Assembly (NCBI GenBank): GCA_016201085.1 | Contig: JACQDO010000222.1 | Span: 1 to 7,074 of the forward strand | DNA length: 7,074 nt | Direction: 5' to 3' | DNA from: Hyphomicrobiales bacterium | GTDB lineage: Bacteria > Pseudomonadota > Alphaproteobacteria > Rhizobiales > Xanthobacteraceae | In this document: positions 1 to 5,825 of the stretch, one piece after another | Position numbering within the stretch: the stretch's first letter is position 1 | Layout: every line of letters starts with the position of its first letter | The notes under the pieces: generated by a model | Told to the model about the DNA's origin: nothing | What the model saw: the letters and a program-made list of their open reading frames with translations, nothing else | The model's database searches: none | Position numbers and translations under genes: made by a program

Positions 1-980
1 AATTTGTCGCGCGGTCCGCCGAGATAGAGCTGCACCTGGCTGTGCTGGTCGACCGGCCCGAGCGCCGCCACCGGCGTGGTGCCCTTGCCGTTCTTGCCGA
101 GGCTCTCGGCCCACAGCTGCACATACCAGTGCGTGAAGCGTTCCAGCCGGTCGGCATAGGCCATCAGCACGCTGATGCTTTTGCCTTTGCTTTCGGCCAG
201 CGCCACCGCCAATGCGGCACCTAGAGCGGCCGGCACCTGCGCCGCGGGTTTTTTCGCCAGCACCGGCGCCAGCGCGACAGCGGCGCCCTTGCGGATGGCG
301 GCGATGTCGAGGCCAAGCGTGGCCGCCGGCAGCAGGCCGACATTGCTGAGCGCCGAGAAACGGCCGCCGACGCCCGCATCGTGATCGAGCATCGCCACCT
401 GATGCGCGGCCAACAGATCGCGCAACCCGTTGCGTTTTCCCGCTTTGACCGGCTCGCTGATGCCGAAGAATGCGCTGCGTGCGTCGAGCCCCGCCTGCTT
501 GAGCGCCGACAGGGCGGCGATGGTCTGCATCAGGGTTTCCGCCGTGCCGCCGGACTTCGAGATCGCCACGAAGCGCGTGGTGGCGAGCGGCAGCTTCACC
601 AGCATGGTGGCGAAACCCAGCGGGTCGAGATTGTCGATGAAATGCAGGCGCGGGGCGGCGCGCAGGATGCCGACACCCGGCACGGCGTAGAACACCAGTT
701 GCGCCAGCGTCTGCCCGCCCAGGCTGGAACCGCCGGTACCGAGGATGACGATGTCGCTGGCGCCCTCGCACAGCTTGCGGGCGGCCTCGCGGATGGCGGC
801 GAGGTCGTCCTGCCGCTCCGGCAGCAGCAGCAGCGGCAGACTGCCGTCGGCATGGCGCGCGCGCAAGCTTTCGAGCGCAGCCTCGGCGCGCGCAAGCGCG
901 TCGTGGAGCGTCTGGTCGGAAATGCCATGCGCGCCGATGTTTTTCGCAAGCGCGCTGTCGATGGAGTGGACGATGGGCAT
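1..980 (-). CDS. pgi: Glucose-6-phosphate isomerase, C-terminus cut off by the window edge
   Basis: Cytoplasmic enzyme that interconverts glucose 6-phosphate and fructose 6-phosphate in glycolysis and gluconeogenesis. The first 326 residues are visible, from an ATG at 980. From N to C the frame shows a sugar-phosphate-binding glycine loop GTGGSSLG (81-88), SKSGGTAET (141-149), the family signature GGRFSALSNVG (205-215), QLWAESLGKNGKG with the expected catalytic Glu (E292), and GPVDQHSQ with the expected catalytic His (H313). The catalytic Lys near the C-terminus lies outside the window. The position of these motifs suggests a short-type isomerase, with roughly a hundred residues missing. No earlier Met fits the frame, and the ribosome binding site is weak (GAG about 5 nt upstream). 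A 172-bp gap holding a palindromic repeat separates it from the M16 genes upstream, so it may be a separate transcription unit. The family call is secure; the total length is inferred. Confidence 0.95.
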   Translation of the reverse strand, partial: MPIVHSIDSALAKNIGAHGISDQTLHDALARAEAALESLRARHADGSLPLLLLPERQDDLAAIREAARKLCEGASDIVILGTGGSSLGGQTLAQLVFYAVPGVGILRAAPRLHFIDNLDPLGFATMLVKLPLATTRFVAISKSGGTAETLMQTIAALSALKQAGLDARSAFFGISEPVKAGKRNGLRDLLAAHQVAMLDHDAGVGGRFSALSNVGLLPAATLGLDIAAIRKGAAVALAPVLAKKPAAQVPAALGAALAVALAESKGKSISVLMAYADRLERFTHWYVQLWAESLGKNGKGTTPVAALGPVDQHSQVQLYLGGPRDK

Positions 981-997
981 GGGAGCTCGTTCTTTAT

Positions 998-1079
998 CGT
1001 CATGGCCGGGCTTGTCCCGGCCACCCACGACTTGGCAAAAAGAAAGGCGTGGATGCCCGGCACAAGGCCGGGCATGACG
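998..1079. repeat. Palindromic intergenic repeat made of two hairpins
   Basis: An imperfect inverted repeat lies between the second M16 gene and pgi. Its arms (998-1029 and 1048-1079) match at 27 of 32 positions when one is reverse-complemented. Each arm also folds alone, with a 7-bp stem and 5-nt loop: GGCCGGG/CCCGGCC in the left arm and GCCCGGC/GCCGGGC in the right. Four of the five differences between the arms are paired changes that keep the stems intact. I recognise the core as an abundant intergenic repeat of Hyphomicrobiales genomes, whose chance translation gives peptides such as MAGLVPA. There is no T-rich tail after the hairpins, so it is not a standard intrinsic terminator. Confidence 0.85.
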
Positions 1080-1152
1080 GTCGTGGGTTTGGCTTCCGTA
1101 TTAACCTAGAGTCGCGCGGTCGGCGCAACGGGCGAAACGGCGCAAATGCCGG

Positions 1153-2478
1153 CTACTCGCCGCTCGAGGTCACGCCCTTGGGCTGGCCGGCCACCGTCAC
1201 CAGCATGCCGCCGCCGTACAGGCGCTTGGCCACCCGTTTGGCGTCGGCAATGGTAACTGCGTCGATCATGGCGCCGCGGCGCTGGATGTAATCGATGCCG
1301 AGATTGTCGAGCTGGATCTGCGTGAGCTGGGCGGCGATCTTGCCCGAACTGTCGAGCGTGAGCGCGTAGGAGCCCTTGAGGAACGACTTGGCGGCCGCCA
1401 GCTCCTCGGGCGTCGGGCCGTTTTCGGCCATGCGCTTGGTCTCGGCTTCGATGATCGCCAGCGCGTCGCCGGTGCGGTCGGCGCGGGTGGCGGTGCCGCC
1501 GAGCACCACCGCGGCATTTTTGAGCCAGACCAGACTGTCGGAAACGCCGTAGGCCAGCCCGCGCTTCTCGCGCACTTCCTTGTAGAGCCGCGAGGAGAAA
1601 CTGCCGCCGCCCAGGATGTGGTTGACGATATAGGCGGCCATGAACTCGGGATCGCTGCGCGCAATGCCTTGGCCACCGAAGGTGACCACCGCCTGCGGCA
1701 CGTTGACATCGATGACGATGCGGCGGCCGAGCCCGCGCGGACTCACATTGGCAACCGGCTTGAGATCGTTCTTGGCCGGCAGGCTGGCGAAGACGCGGTC
1801 GATCAATTCGCCCGCGGTCTTGGCATCGACGTCGCCGACGATCGAAACGGTCAGCTCGTTGCGCGCGAACACGCGGCGCACGTAATCGCGCATGTCGGCG
1901 ACGGTCACGCGCGCCATCGTCTCCAGCGTGCCCTTGCTCTGGCGGCCGTAGGGATGATCGGGGAATGCGGTCTGCCACCAGCGGCGGCTGGCGAGGTCGT
2001 TCGGATTGGTGGTATCGCGGCGCAGACCCGACAGTTCCTGTCCGCGCACCATTTCGACCGCCTCGGCGTCGAAGCGCGGCGCGCTCAGCGCCAGTCGCAA
2101 CAGATCGAAGGCCTCCTCGCGGTGTTCGCTGAGCGTGCGTAGCGAGCCGCGGAACGCGTCGTGCCCGACGCGGAAGTGGAGCTCGATGGCACGGTTTTCC
2201 AGGCGCTGATGGAAAGTCTTGCCGTCGATATCGCCGGCGCCCTCGTCGAGCAGGTCGGCGGCGAGCTGGGCGGCGCCCGCCTTGTCGGGCTCGTCCTGGC
2301 TGGAGCCGCCATGGAAGGCGTAGTTGAGGGTGACCAGCGGGATGGCCTTTTCCTGCACCAGCCAGGCCTCGATGCCGGCGGGGCTGACGATCTTCTCGAT
2401 GGTCATCGCCGAGGCGCCCGGCGCGAAAGCCAGCAGCGCCAGGGTCGCGAAGACGAGAGCAGCCGATATCCGCGTCAT
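1153..2478 (-). CDS. M16B peptidase-like subunit without the zinc motif (Arg/Tyr subunit)
   Basis: A secreted 441-residue M16 (insulinase/pitrilysin type) protein, probably periplasmic. Residues 1-24 form a Sec signal peptide ending ASA. Next come an N-terminal M16 domain (about 26-175) and an M16_C domain (about 185-375). Where active members have HxxEH, this one reads LAADL (72-76), so it cannot bind the catalytic zinc. It does keep the C-terminal motif SSRLYKEVREKRGLAY (295-310), with the Arg/Tyr pair (R303, Y310) that contacts substrate in this family. Its ATG overlaps the stop of the upstream zinc-bearing M16 gene as ATGA (2475-2478), which points to translational coupling and a heterodimer. 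I chose this start over an upstream Met at 2550 because it follows GGAG at 2487-2490 and begins a clean signal peptide. The substrate is unknown. Confidence 0.92.
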   Translation of the reverse strand: MTRISAALVFATLALLAFAPGASAMTIEKIVSPAGIEAWLVQEKAIPLVTLNYAFHGGSSQDEPDKAGAAQLAADLLDEGAGDIDGKTFHQRLENRAIELHFRVGHDAFRGSLRTLSEHREEAFDLLRLALSAPRFDAEAVEMVRGQELSGLRRDTTNPNDLASRRWWQTAFPDHPYGRQSKGTLETMARVTVADMRDYVRRVFARNELTVSIVGDVDAKTAGELIDRVFASLPAKNDLKPVANVSPRGLGRRIVIDVNVPQAVVTFGGQGIARSDPEFMAAYIVNHILGGGSFSSRLYKEVREKRGLAYGVSDSLVWLKNAAVVLGGTATRADRTGDALAIIEAETKRMAENGPTPEELAAAKSFLKGSYALTLDSSGKIAAQLTQIQLDNLGIDYIQRRGAMIDAVTIADAKRVAKRLYGGGMLVTVAGQPKGVTSSGE

Positions 2479-3863
2479 GAGCGTTTCTCCGCCGGCGGAC
2501 TGGTGTCTTTGATCAGGTAGCCGGTGACCGAGCGCCGCTTGTCGAGCCACTGACGGGCGGCGTCCTGCACCTGGACGGCGGTGACGGCGCGGATGCGCTC
2601 GGGCCAGCCGCGTACGTCGTCGACGCTTGCTCCGGCCATCAGCGCGGCGCCGTACCAGCGCGCCATGCTGGCCTGGTTGTCCTGCGCATAGATCGCATCG
2701 GCGATCAGCCGCGATTTGGTACGGACCAGTTCCTCGTCCGACACGCCCTTGTCGATCACCTGTTGAATCACGCCGTCTATTTCCGCCTCGAACTGCGGCA
2801 GCGTTACGCCTTCGCGCGGGATGCCATAGACGCCGAATTTCGACATATCGAGCGCGTTGCTGTCATAGCCGGCGCCGGCCGAGACCGCGACCGGCTTGTC
2901 CACCACCAGCGCGCGGTAGAGCCGGCTGCTATTGCCCGATCCAAGGATATTGGCCAGCACTTCCAGCGCCGCCGATTGGCCGGGCAGATTGCCGGCTCTG
3001 GCGGTGTTGAAGGACGGCACCAGATAAACGCGCTGCAGCATCGGCTGCTCGACGCGGGCGTCGGCCAGCGACAGCGAGCGCGGCGATACCGGCGTCGGCT
3101 CTATCGGCCGCTTGCGCGACGCGACAATATTTTTGTTGCGGGCGATCTTGCCGTAGGTCTGCTCGGCGAGTTTCAACGCCGCCTGCGGCTCGACATCGCC
3201 GGCGATCACCACGACCGCGTCGTTCGGGCCGTAGAAGCGGCGATAGAAACCGATGGCGTCGTCGCGCGAAAGCTGCTCCATCTCGTGCCGCCAGCCGATC
3301 ACCGGCTTGCCGTAAGGGTGGTTGAGGAAGAGCGCGGCGTCGATCTGCTCGCCGAGCCGCGCGCGCGGATTGTTGGCGACGCGCTGGTTCTGCTCCTCGA
3401 GGATGACGTTGCGCTCCGGCAGCACCACCGCGTCGGTGAGCTGCAGACCGGTCATGCGGTCGGCCTCGAATTCCATCACGGTCTTGAGCTGCTCGCTCGG
3501 CACGCGCTGGAAATAACCGGTGTAGTCGTTCGAGGTGAAGGCGTTTTCCTGGCCGCCGATGCGCGCCACCACGCGCGAGAACAGCCCGGTCGGGTGTTTC
3601 GCCGTGCCCTTGAACATCAGATGTTCGAGGAAATGCGCCAGGCCCGATTTGCCCGGCGTCTCGTCGGCGGCGCCGACTTTGTACCAGATCATGTGGGTGA
3701 CGACCGGCGCGCGACGATCGGGAATGACCACCAGTTCGAGTCCGTTCGCCAGCTTGAAGTCGGCGACCTTGGCGCCGGTGGATTCGGCGGCGAGCGATGA
3801 CGTTAAGAGCGCGGCAGCAATGACCGCTGCGCTGGCTAGGAAAACGTTTCGTTTGAAAATCAC
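2475..3863 (-). CDS. M16B zinc metallopeptidase, catalytic subunit
   Basis: A secreted 462-residue zinc protease of the M16B group, relative of the mitochondrial processing peptidase beta subunit. Residues 1-26 look like a Sec signal peptide with no lipobox cysteine. The inverted zinc motif HFLEH is at 77-81 (ligands H77 and H81, catalytic E80), and the third ligand is E157 in VILEE, 76 residues further on as expected. An M16_C domain follows (about 195-375). There the usual Arg/Tyr pair after SSRLY is replaced (V320, V327), so this subunit needs the downstream partner for a full active site. The start is GTG at 3863: an in-frame TAA lies directly upstream, AAGG sits at 3872-3875, and the next Met (58) would remove the signal peptide. 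It is 97 bp downstream of the secreted-protein gene, with no clear promoter or terminator between, so they could share a transcript. Periplasmic location is inferred; the substrate is unknown. Confidence 0.94.
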   Translation of the reverse strand: MIFKRNVFLASAAVIAAALLTSSLAAESTGAKVADFKLANGLELVVIPDRRAPVVTHMIWYKVGAADETPGKSGLAHFLEHLMFKGTAKHPTGLFSRVVARIGGQENAFTSNDYTGYFQRVPSEQLKTVMEFEADRMTGLQLTDAVVLPERNVILEEQNQRVANNPRARLGEQIDAALFLNHPYGKPVIGWRHEMEQLSRDDAIGFYRRFYGPNDAVVVIAGDVEPQAALKLAEQTYGKIARNKNIVASRKRPIEPTPVSPRSLSLADARVEQPMLQRVYLVPSFNTARAGNLPGQSAALEVLANILGSGNSSRLYRALVVDKPVAVSAGAGYDSNALDMSKFGVYGIPREGVTLPQFEAEIDGVIQQVIDKGVSDEELVRTKSRLIADAIYAQDNQASMARWYGAALMAGASVDDVRGWPERIRAVTAVQVQDAARQWLDKRRSVTGYLIKDTSPPAEKRS

Positions 3864-3960
3864 TTAGGGAACCTTGCAGTCATGCGTTGATACGCCCCGC
3901 TCGAACTCACGCCGTCGACACGCACGACAAACAACATCCGGAATGCCGGCAGCAACGCGG

Positions 3961-4671
3961 CTAATTATTGTGGGTGCCGTGTTCCAGCGAATAGTTAGTC
4001 GCTTTCGGAGCGGCGGTGCGCCCGCTGAGGCCGTAAGGCTGCTCCGGCGACGGCGTCTGGTAACCGGGCGGCGGCGCGGTCAGCGACGCACGCGGCGGCT
4101 CGTTGGTAAACTTGGCGGTCTCCTCATCGCTGCCGCCGAACATGCCGCTGAACAGGCCGCCCTTGTAACCGAGATCCGAAGACGTGAGCCGTTCCCCACC
4201 AAACCAACCTGTCGGATTCGACCCAACCTGGTTTCGCCGCCCCTCCTTGCGCGAATCGCCGCCCGGCGCGAGCTGATCCGGCCGTAGCACGCGCGCTTGG
4301 GCTTCCACGTCGACACTGTTCTTGTTTCCGGTTGCGCGTTCTTGCTCCAACTCACGCTTGCGCTTGATCACGTCCGGATCTTTCGGCCAGGCCGGATTGT
4401 TAGCAAGCGCGGCATCGGCTCGTTCCGGCGGCGGCAGAGTGCGGCCGGGCGGGATCACCAGGGGGGCGCGTTCCTGGTAGTTGATCGCCTCGCCGTCTTT
4501 GCGCAGACCGAGGCCTTCGAGGATGCCGCGGAAAACCTTTTGGTCGAGCGAGGCGCCATCGTCGGCCGCGTGCGCCGGCAGCGATGTCGCCAACAGGGCA
4601 ACGCCGAGCGCCAGGCTCAAGGCCGCGCCGGCATAGAATGTCGTGCTCAGACGTGTGGGCCGTATTGTCAT
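3961..4671 (-). CDS. Secreted protein of unknown function
   Basis: A 236-residue protein that I cannot assign to a named family with a known function. Residues 1-35 form a clear signal peptide: basic start, hydrophobic core at about 13-30, and cleavage after AHA. The mature part has a short helix-like segment with FRGILEGLGLR (47-57), then INYQERAPLVIPP (63-75) and a PPPE stretch. A charged segment rich in Lys, Arg and Glu follows (about 98-145), then Gly/Phe motifs (GWFGGE 155-160, GGLFSGMFGG 171-180) and a Pro-rich, probably disordered tail. There is no cysteine at all, so despite lying just after lspA it is neither a lipoprotein nor disulfide-bonded. Base composition and clean start and stop support a real gene: ATG at 4671, with GAGG about 9 nt upstream. 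I recall similar proteins in Bradyrhizobium relatives, but that is memory rather than a search. A role in the envelope is inference from the signal peptide and neighbours. Confidence 0.82.
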   Translation of the reverse strand: MTIRPTRLSTTFYAGAALSLALGVALLATSLPAHAADDGASLDQKVFRGILEGLGLRKDGEAINYQERAPLVIPPGRTLPPPERADAALANNPAWPKDPDVIKRKRELEQERATGNKNSVDVEAQARVLRPDQLAPGGDSRKEGRRNQVGSNPTGWFGGERLTSSDLGYKGGLFSGMFGGSDEETAKFTNEPPRASLTAPPPGYQTPSPEQPYGLSGRTAAPKATNYSLEHGTHNN

Positions 4672-4691
4672 CGAAATTGGCCTCGCTGCTG

Positions 4692-4740
4692 GAGCATGAT
4701 CTTATCCGAAAACCGGTTCCCACTCTTCGGGATCATGCTC
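4692..4740. repeat. 49-nt palindromic intergenic repeat
   Basis: The repeat sits between the end of lspA and the start of the secreted-protein gene. It has perfect 9-bp outer arms (GAGCATGAT at 4692-4700 and ATCATGCTC at 4732-4740), inner arms CCGAA (4706-4710) and TTCGG (4726-4730), and an 8-bp palindrome AACCGGTT (4711-4718). I recognise it as a very common intergenic repeat of Bradyrhizobium and related genomes. It could stabilise the 3' end of the lspA transcript, but no T-run follows it, so a terminator role is not supported by sequence alone. Confidence 0.85.
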
Positions 4741-4794
4741 AAGCCCTCCGAATTCCATCGAAATTCGTGGTTTCGACCGGGTTATTGCCTTGGA

Positions 4795-5304
4795 TCAGGG
4801 CGCTTTTGCGGCGCGACCCTGAACCAACGATTCATACAGCAGGCCGATAACCCCGGCAACAATGGCCACATCGGCAAGGTTAAAGACGTACCAGTTGAAC
4901 CGCCAAGTGCCGGCCGCCACATGGAAAAACACAAAATCGACCACCCAGCCATAGGCCAGCCGGTCGATGGCATTACCGACCGCCCCGCCAATGATCAGGC
5001 CGAGCGACAGCGCGGTCAGCCGGTCGCGCGACCGCGCCAGCCAGACCCAGAGCAGCGCCACCGCCAGCCCCTTCAAGCCGAGCAGCACCCATTGGCCGAG
5101 CACGCCTTGCGTCTGGAACAGGCCGTAGCTGATGCCGGTGTTGCGGGTGAGCACGAAATCGAAGAACGGGCCGAGGCGGATCGGATTGGCCGCGAGGTCA
5201 TGCACGAACAGCAGGTAAAGTTTGCTGACCTGATCGAGCAGGCAGGCGACGGCGGCCACCGCGACACCGAAGCGGGTCAAAGGGCCGGAAAAATACCGGG
5301 GCAT
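4795..5304 (-). CDS. lspA: Lipoprotein signal peptidase (signal peptidase II)
   Basis: An inner-membrane aspartyl protease that cleaves the signal peptide from diacylglyceryl-modified prolipoproteins, the second step of lipoprotein maturation. The 169 residues are the usual length. About four membrane segments are visible (roughly 11-28, 66-89, 98-113 and 139-157). Conserved blocks are all present: D24 in LLDQVSK, NTG (55-57), GGAVGNAIDR (106-115), VVDF with D123, and FNLAD with D145. D123 and D145 correspond to the catalytic pair in the solved Pseudomonas enzyme. The ATG at 5304 is preferred over ATG at 5310, because AGG at 5313-5315 is 8 nt from the first and only 2 nt from the second. A longer start at 5346 would translate a repeat. 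In many proteobacteria lspA directly follows ileS; here they are 521 bp apart with a GIY-YIG gene and repeats between. Confidence 0.96.
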   Translation of the reverse strand: MPRYFSGPLTRFGVAVAAVACLLDQVSKLYLLFVHDLAANPIRLGPFFDFVLTRNTGISYGLFQTQGVLGQWVLLGLKGLAVALLWVWLARSRDRLTALSLGLIIGGAVGNAIDRLAYGWVVDFVFFHVAAGTWRFNWYVFNLADVAIVAGVIGLLYESLVQGRAAKAP

Positions 5305-5311
5305 AATCATT

Positions 5312-5315
5312 ACCT
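5312..5315 (-). promoter_or_regulatory. lspA ribosome binding site next to a repeat hairpin
   Basis: On the minus strand AGGT lies 8 nt before the ATG at 5304 and decides between the two closely spaced ATGs (5304 and 5310). A perfect 8-bp GC-rich hairpin (5319-5338) in the upstream repeat ends only 3 nt before this site, so the repeat forms the 5' side of the lspA translation start region. Confidence 0.6.
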
Positions 5316-5410
5316 GTCGTCCCCGCGAAGGCGGGGACCCATACACCGTGCACTATCGATAGACTGCGGAGTATGGGTCCCGGCCCTCGCTTCGCTCGGC
5401 CGGGACGACA
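5315..5410. repeat. Palindromic repeat element A (double hairpin) just upstream of lspA
   Basis: A 96-bp inverted repeat opening with TGTCGTCCCC and closing with CGGGACGACA. The left arm holds a perfect 8-bp stem with a GAAG loop (5319-5338), followed by CCCATAC. The right arm starts GTATGGG and has a longer hairpin with CCCGGCC/GGCCGGG ends. Bases 5316-5343 recur exactly, inverted, at 5788-5815, and with two mismatches in direct orientation at 5422-5449. The type is familiar from Bradyrhizobium-like genomes as a dispersed intergenic repeat. Confidence 0.85.
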
Positions 5411-5421
5411 GAAAAGAGATT

Positions 5422-5449
5422 GTCGTCCCCGCGCAGGCTGGGACCCATA
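5422..5449 (+). repeat. Palindromic repeat element B, bracketing the GIY-YIG gene on the low side
   Basis: A 28-nt copy of the same repeat as 5316-5343, in the same orientation, differing at two positions. One change introduces a mismatch into the 8-bp stem. It ends 30 nt beyond the stop of the GIY-YIG gene and forms an inverted pair (26 of 28 matches) with element C on the other side. Confidence 0.8.
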
Positions 5450-5479
5450 CGCCGTGACGTATCCGCACAGCGCTGTCGC

Positions 5480-5764
5480 TCAAACGATAAGGTGACTCAA
5501 ATCGCGCCATTCGAGATTGTCCTCTTCGATCAAACGAATCTTCCAATCGCGATTCCATTTCTTCAATTGCTTCTCGCGCGTGATGGCCGATTCTGGATCA
5601 TCAAACGTCTCGACATGCACTAAGCGCGTGACCTTATATTGCTTGACGAATTTTGAGCCTACCCCAAGCCGATGCTCTTCCATACGTCGCCGCAGATCAT
5701 TCGTGATTCCAATATAGAGCGTTCCATATCGTTTACTCGCAAGAATGTAGACATAGTACGACAC
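5480..5764 (-). CDS. Single-domain GIY-YIG endonuclease-like protein
   Basis: A 94-residue protein made of little more than one GIY-YIG (URI) domain, of the small UvrC/Slx1-like nuclease group that includes YhbQ-type proteins. Visible motifs are YVYIL (4-8, the GIY position), LYIGITNDLRRRMEEH (16-31) with the YIG Tyr (Y17) and the conserved Arg region (R25-R27), and the metal-binding Glu E64 in AITREKQLKKW (60-70). The end, NLEWRDL (83-89), is typical of the group. All expected catalytic positions are kept, so it is probably active or recently so. The start is GTG at 5764: an in-frame TGA lies three codons upstream, GAG sits 8 nt before it, and the next Met (28) would destroy the domain. GC is about 47%, well below its neighbours, which suggests transfer. 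Its role is unknown; DNA repair or repeat-linked mobility are both possible. Confidence 0.88.
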   Translation of the reverse strand: MSYYVYILASKRYGTLYIGITNDLRRRMEEHRLGVGSKFVKQYKVTRLVHVETFDDPESAITREKQLKKWNRDWKIRLIEEDNLEWRDLSHLIV

Positions 5765-5787
5765 GGGATCATCTCACGCCCGGTGGC

Positions 5788-5815
5788 TATGGGTCCCCGC
5801 CTTCGCGGGGACGAC
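5788..5815 (-). repeat. Palindromic repeat element C, bracketing the GIY-YIG gene on the high side
   Basis: An exact reverse complement of 28 nt at 5316-5343, containing the same perfect 8-bp stem with a 4-nt loop (5793-5812). It lies 10 nt past the ileS stop codon and 23 nt before the GIY-YIG start. Read in the ileS direction the hairpin is not followed by a T-run, so it may protect the ileS mRNA end but is not a standard intrinsic terminator. Confidence 0.85.
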
Positions 5816-5825
5816 TATTTTATGT

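Larger units (their letters stand above)
5422..5815. mobile_element. Possible small repeat-bounded cassette carrying a GIY-YIG gene
   Basis: This 394-bp unit consists of inverted 28-nt repeats (26 of 28 matches) around one small nuclease-domain gene. Hand count gives about 47% GC for 5521-5760, against 63-70% in two sampled 60-base lines of ileS. It interrupts the usual ileS-lspA adjacency. I found no target-site duplication, and the repeats are of a type that occurs widely without any gene. Mobility is therefore a hypothesis, with the outer boundary possibly at 5315 if element A is included. Confidence 0.35.

Noticed and set aside
381..1109. Long plus-strand reading frame (242 codons) opposite pgi
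   Set aside because: It overlaps a certain pgi frame on the other strand, its sequence resembles no protein I know, and its end is translated palindromic repeat. Long antisense frames are common in GC-rich DNA.
1106..1978. 290-codon minus-strand frame inside the second M16 gene
   Set aside because: It is a frame-shifted shadow of the M16_C domain with Arg-rich low-complexity composition.
2479..2550. 24-residue upstream extension of the second M16 protein
   Set aside because: It would bury the signal peptide and overlap the previous gene by 76 bases. The ATG at 2478 has a GGAG site and the standard ATGA overlap.
2763..3800. Long plus-strand reading frame (345 codons) opposite the M16 zinc protease
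   Set aside because: It has an Arg/His/Gly-rich composition typical of an antisense shadow and lies wholly within a gene with a confirmed active-site motif.
3864..3960. Terminator or promoter in the 97-bp gap before the first M16 gene
   Set aside because: Only a 4-bp stem (CCGG/CCGG) is visible and no convincing -35/-10 pair could be read.
5305..5346. Longer LspA start at 5346
   Set aside because: The extra N-terminal residues are translated from the palindromic repeat, and a proper AGG-spaced ATG lies at 5304.
4297..5457. Plus-strand reading frame (386 codons) across the secreted-protein gene and lspA
   Set aside because: It runs antisense through two real genes and ends in translated repeats (SSPRRRGPI-like peptides).
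5315..5815. CRISPR-like array from the three similar 28-nt copies
   Set aside because: The copies are in mixed orientation, irregularly spaced, each is a palindromic hairpin, and a gene lies between two of them. There are no spacers and no cas genes.
5788..5815. Rho-independent terminator for ileS
   Set aside because: The stem is strong, but no T-run follows in the direction of transcription, and the sequence is a dispersed repeat.
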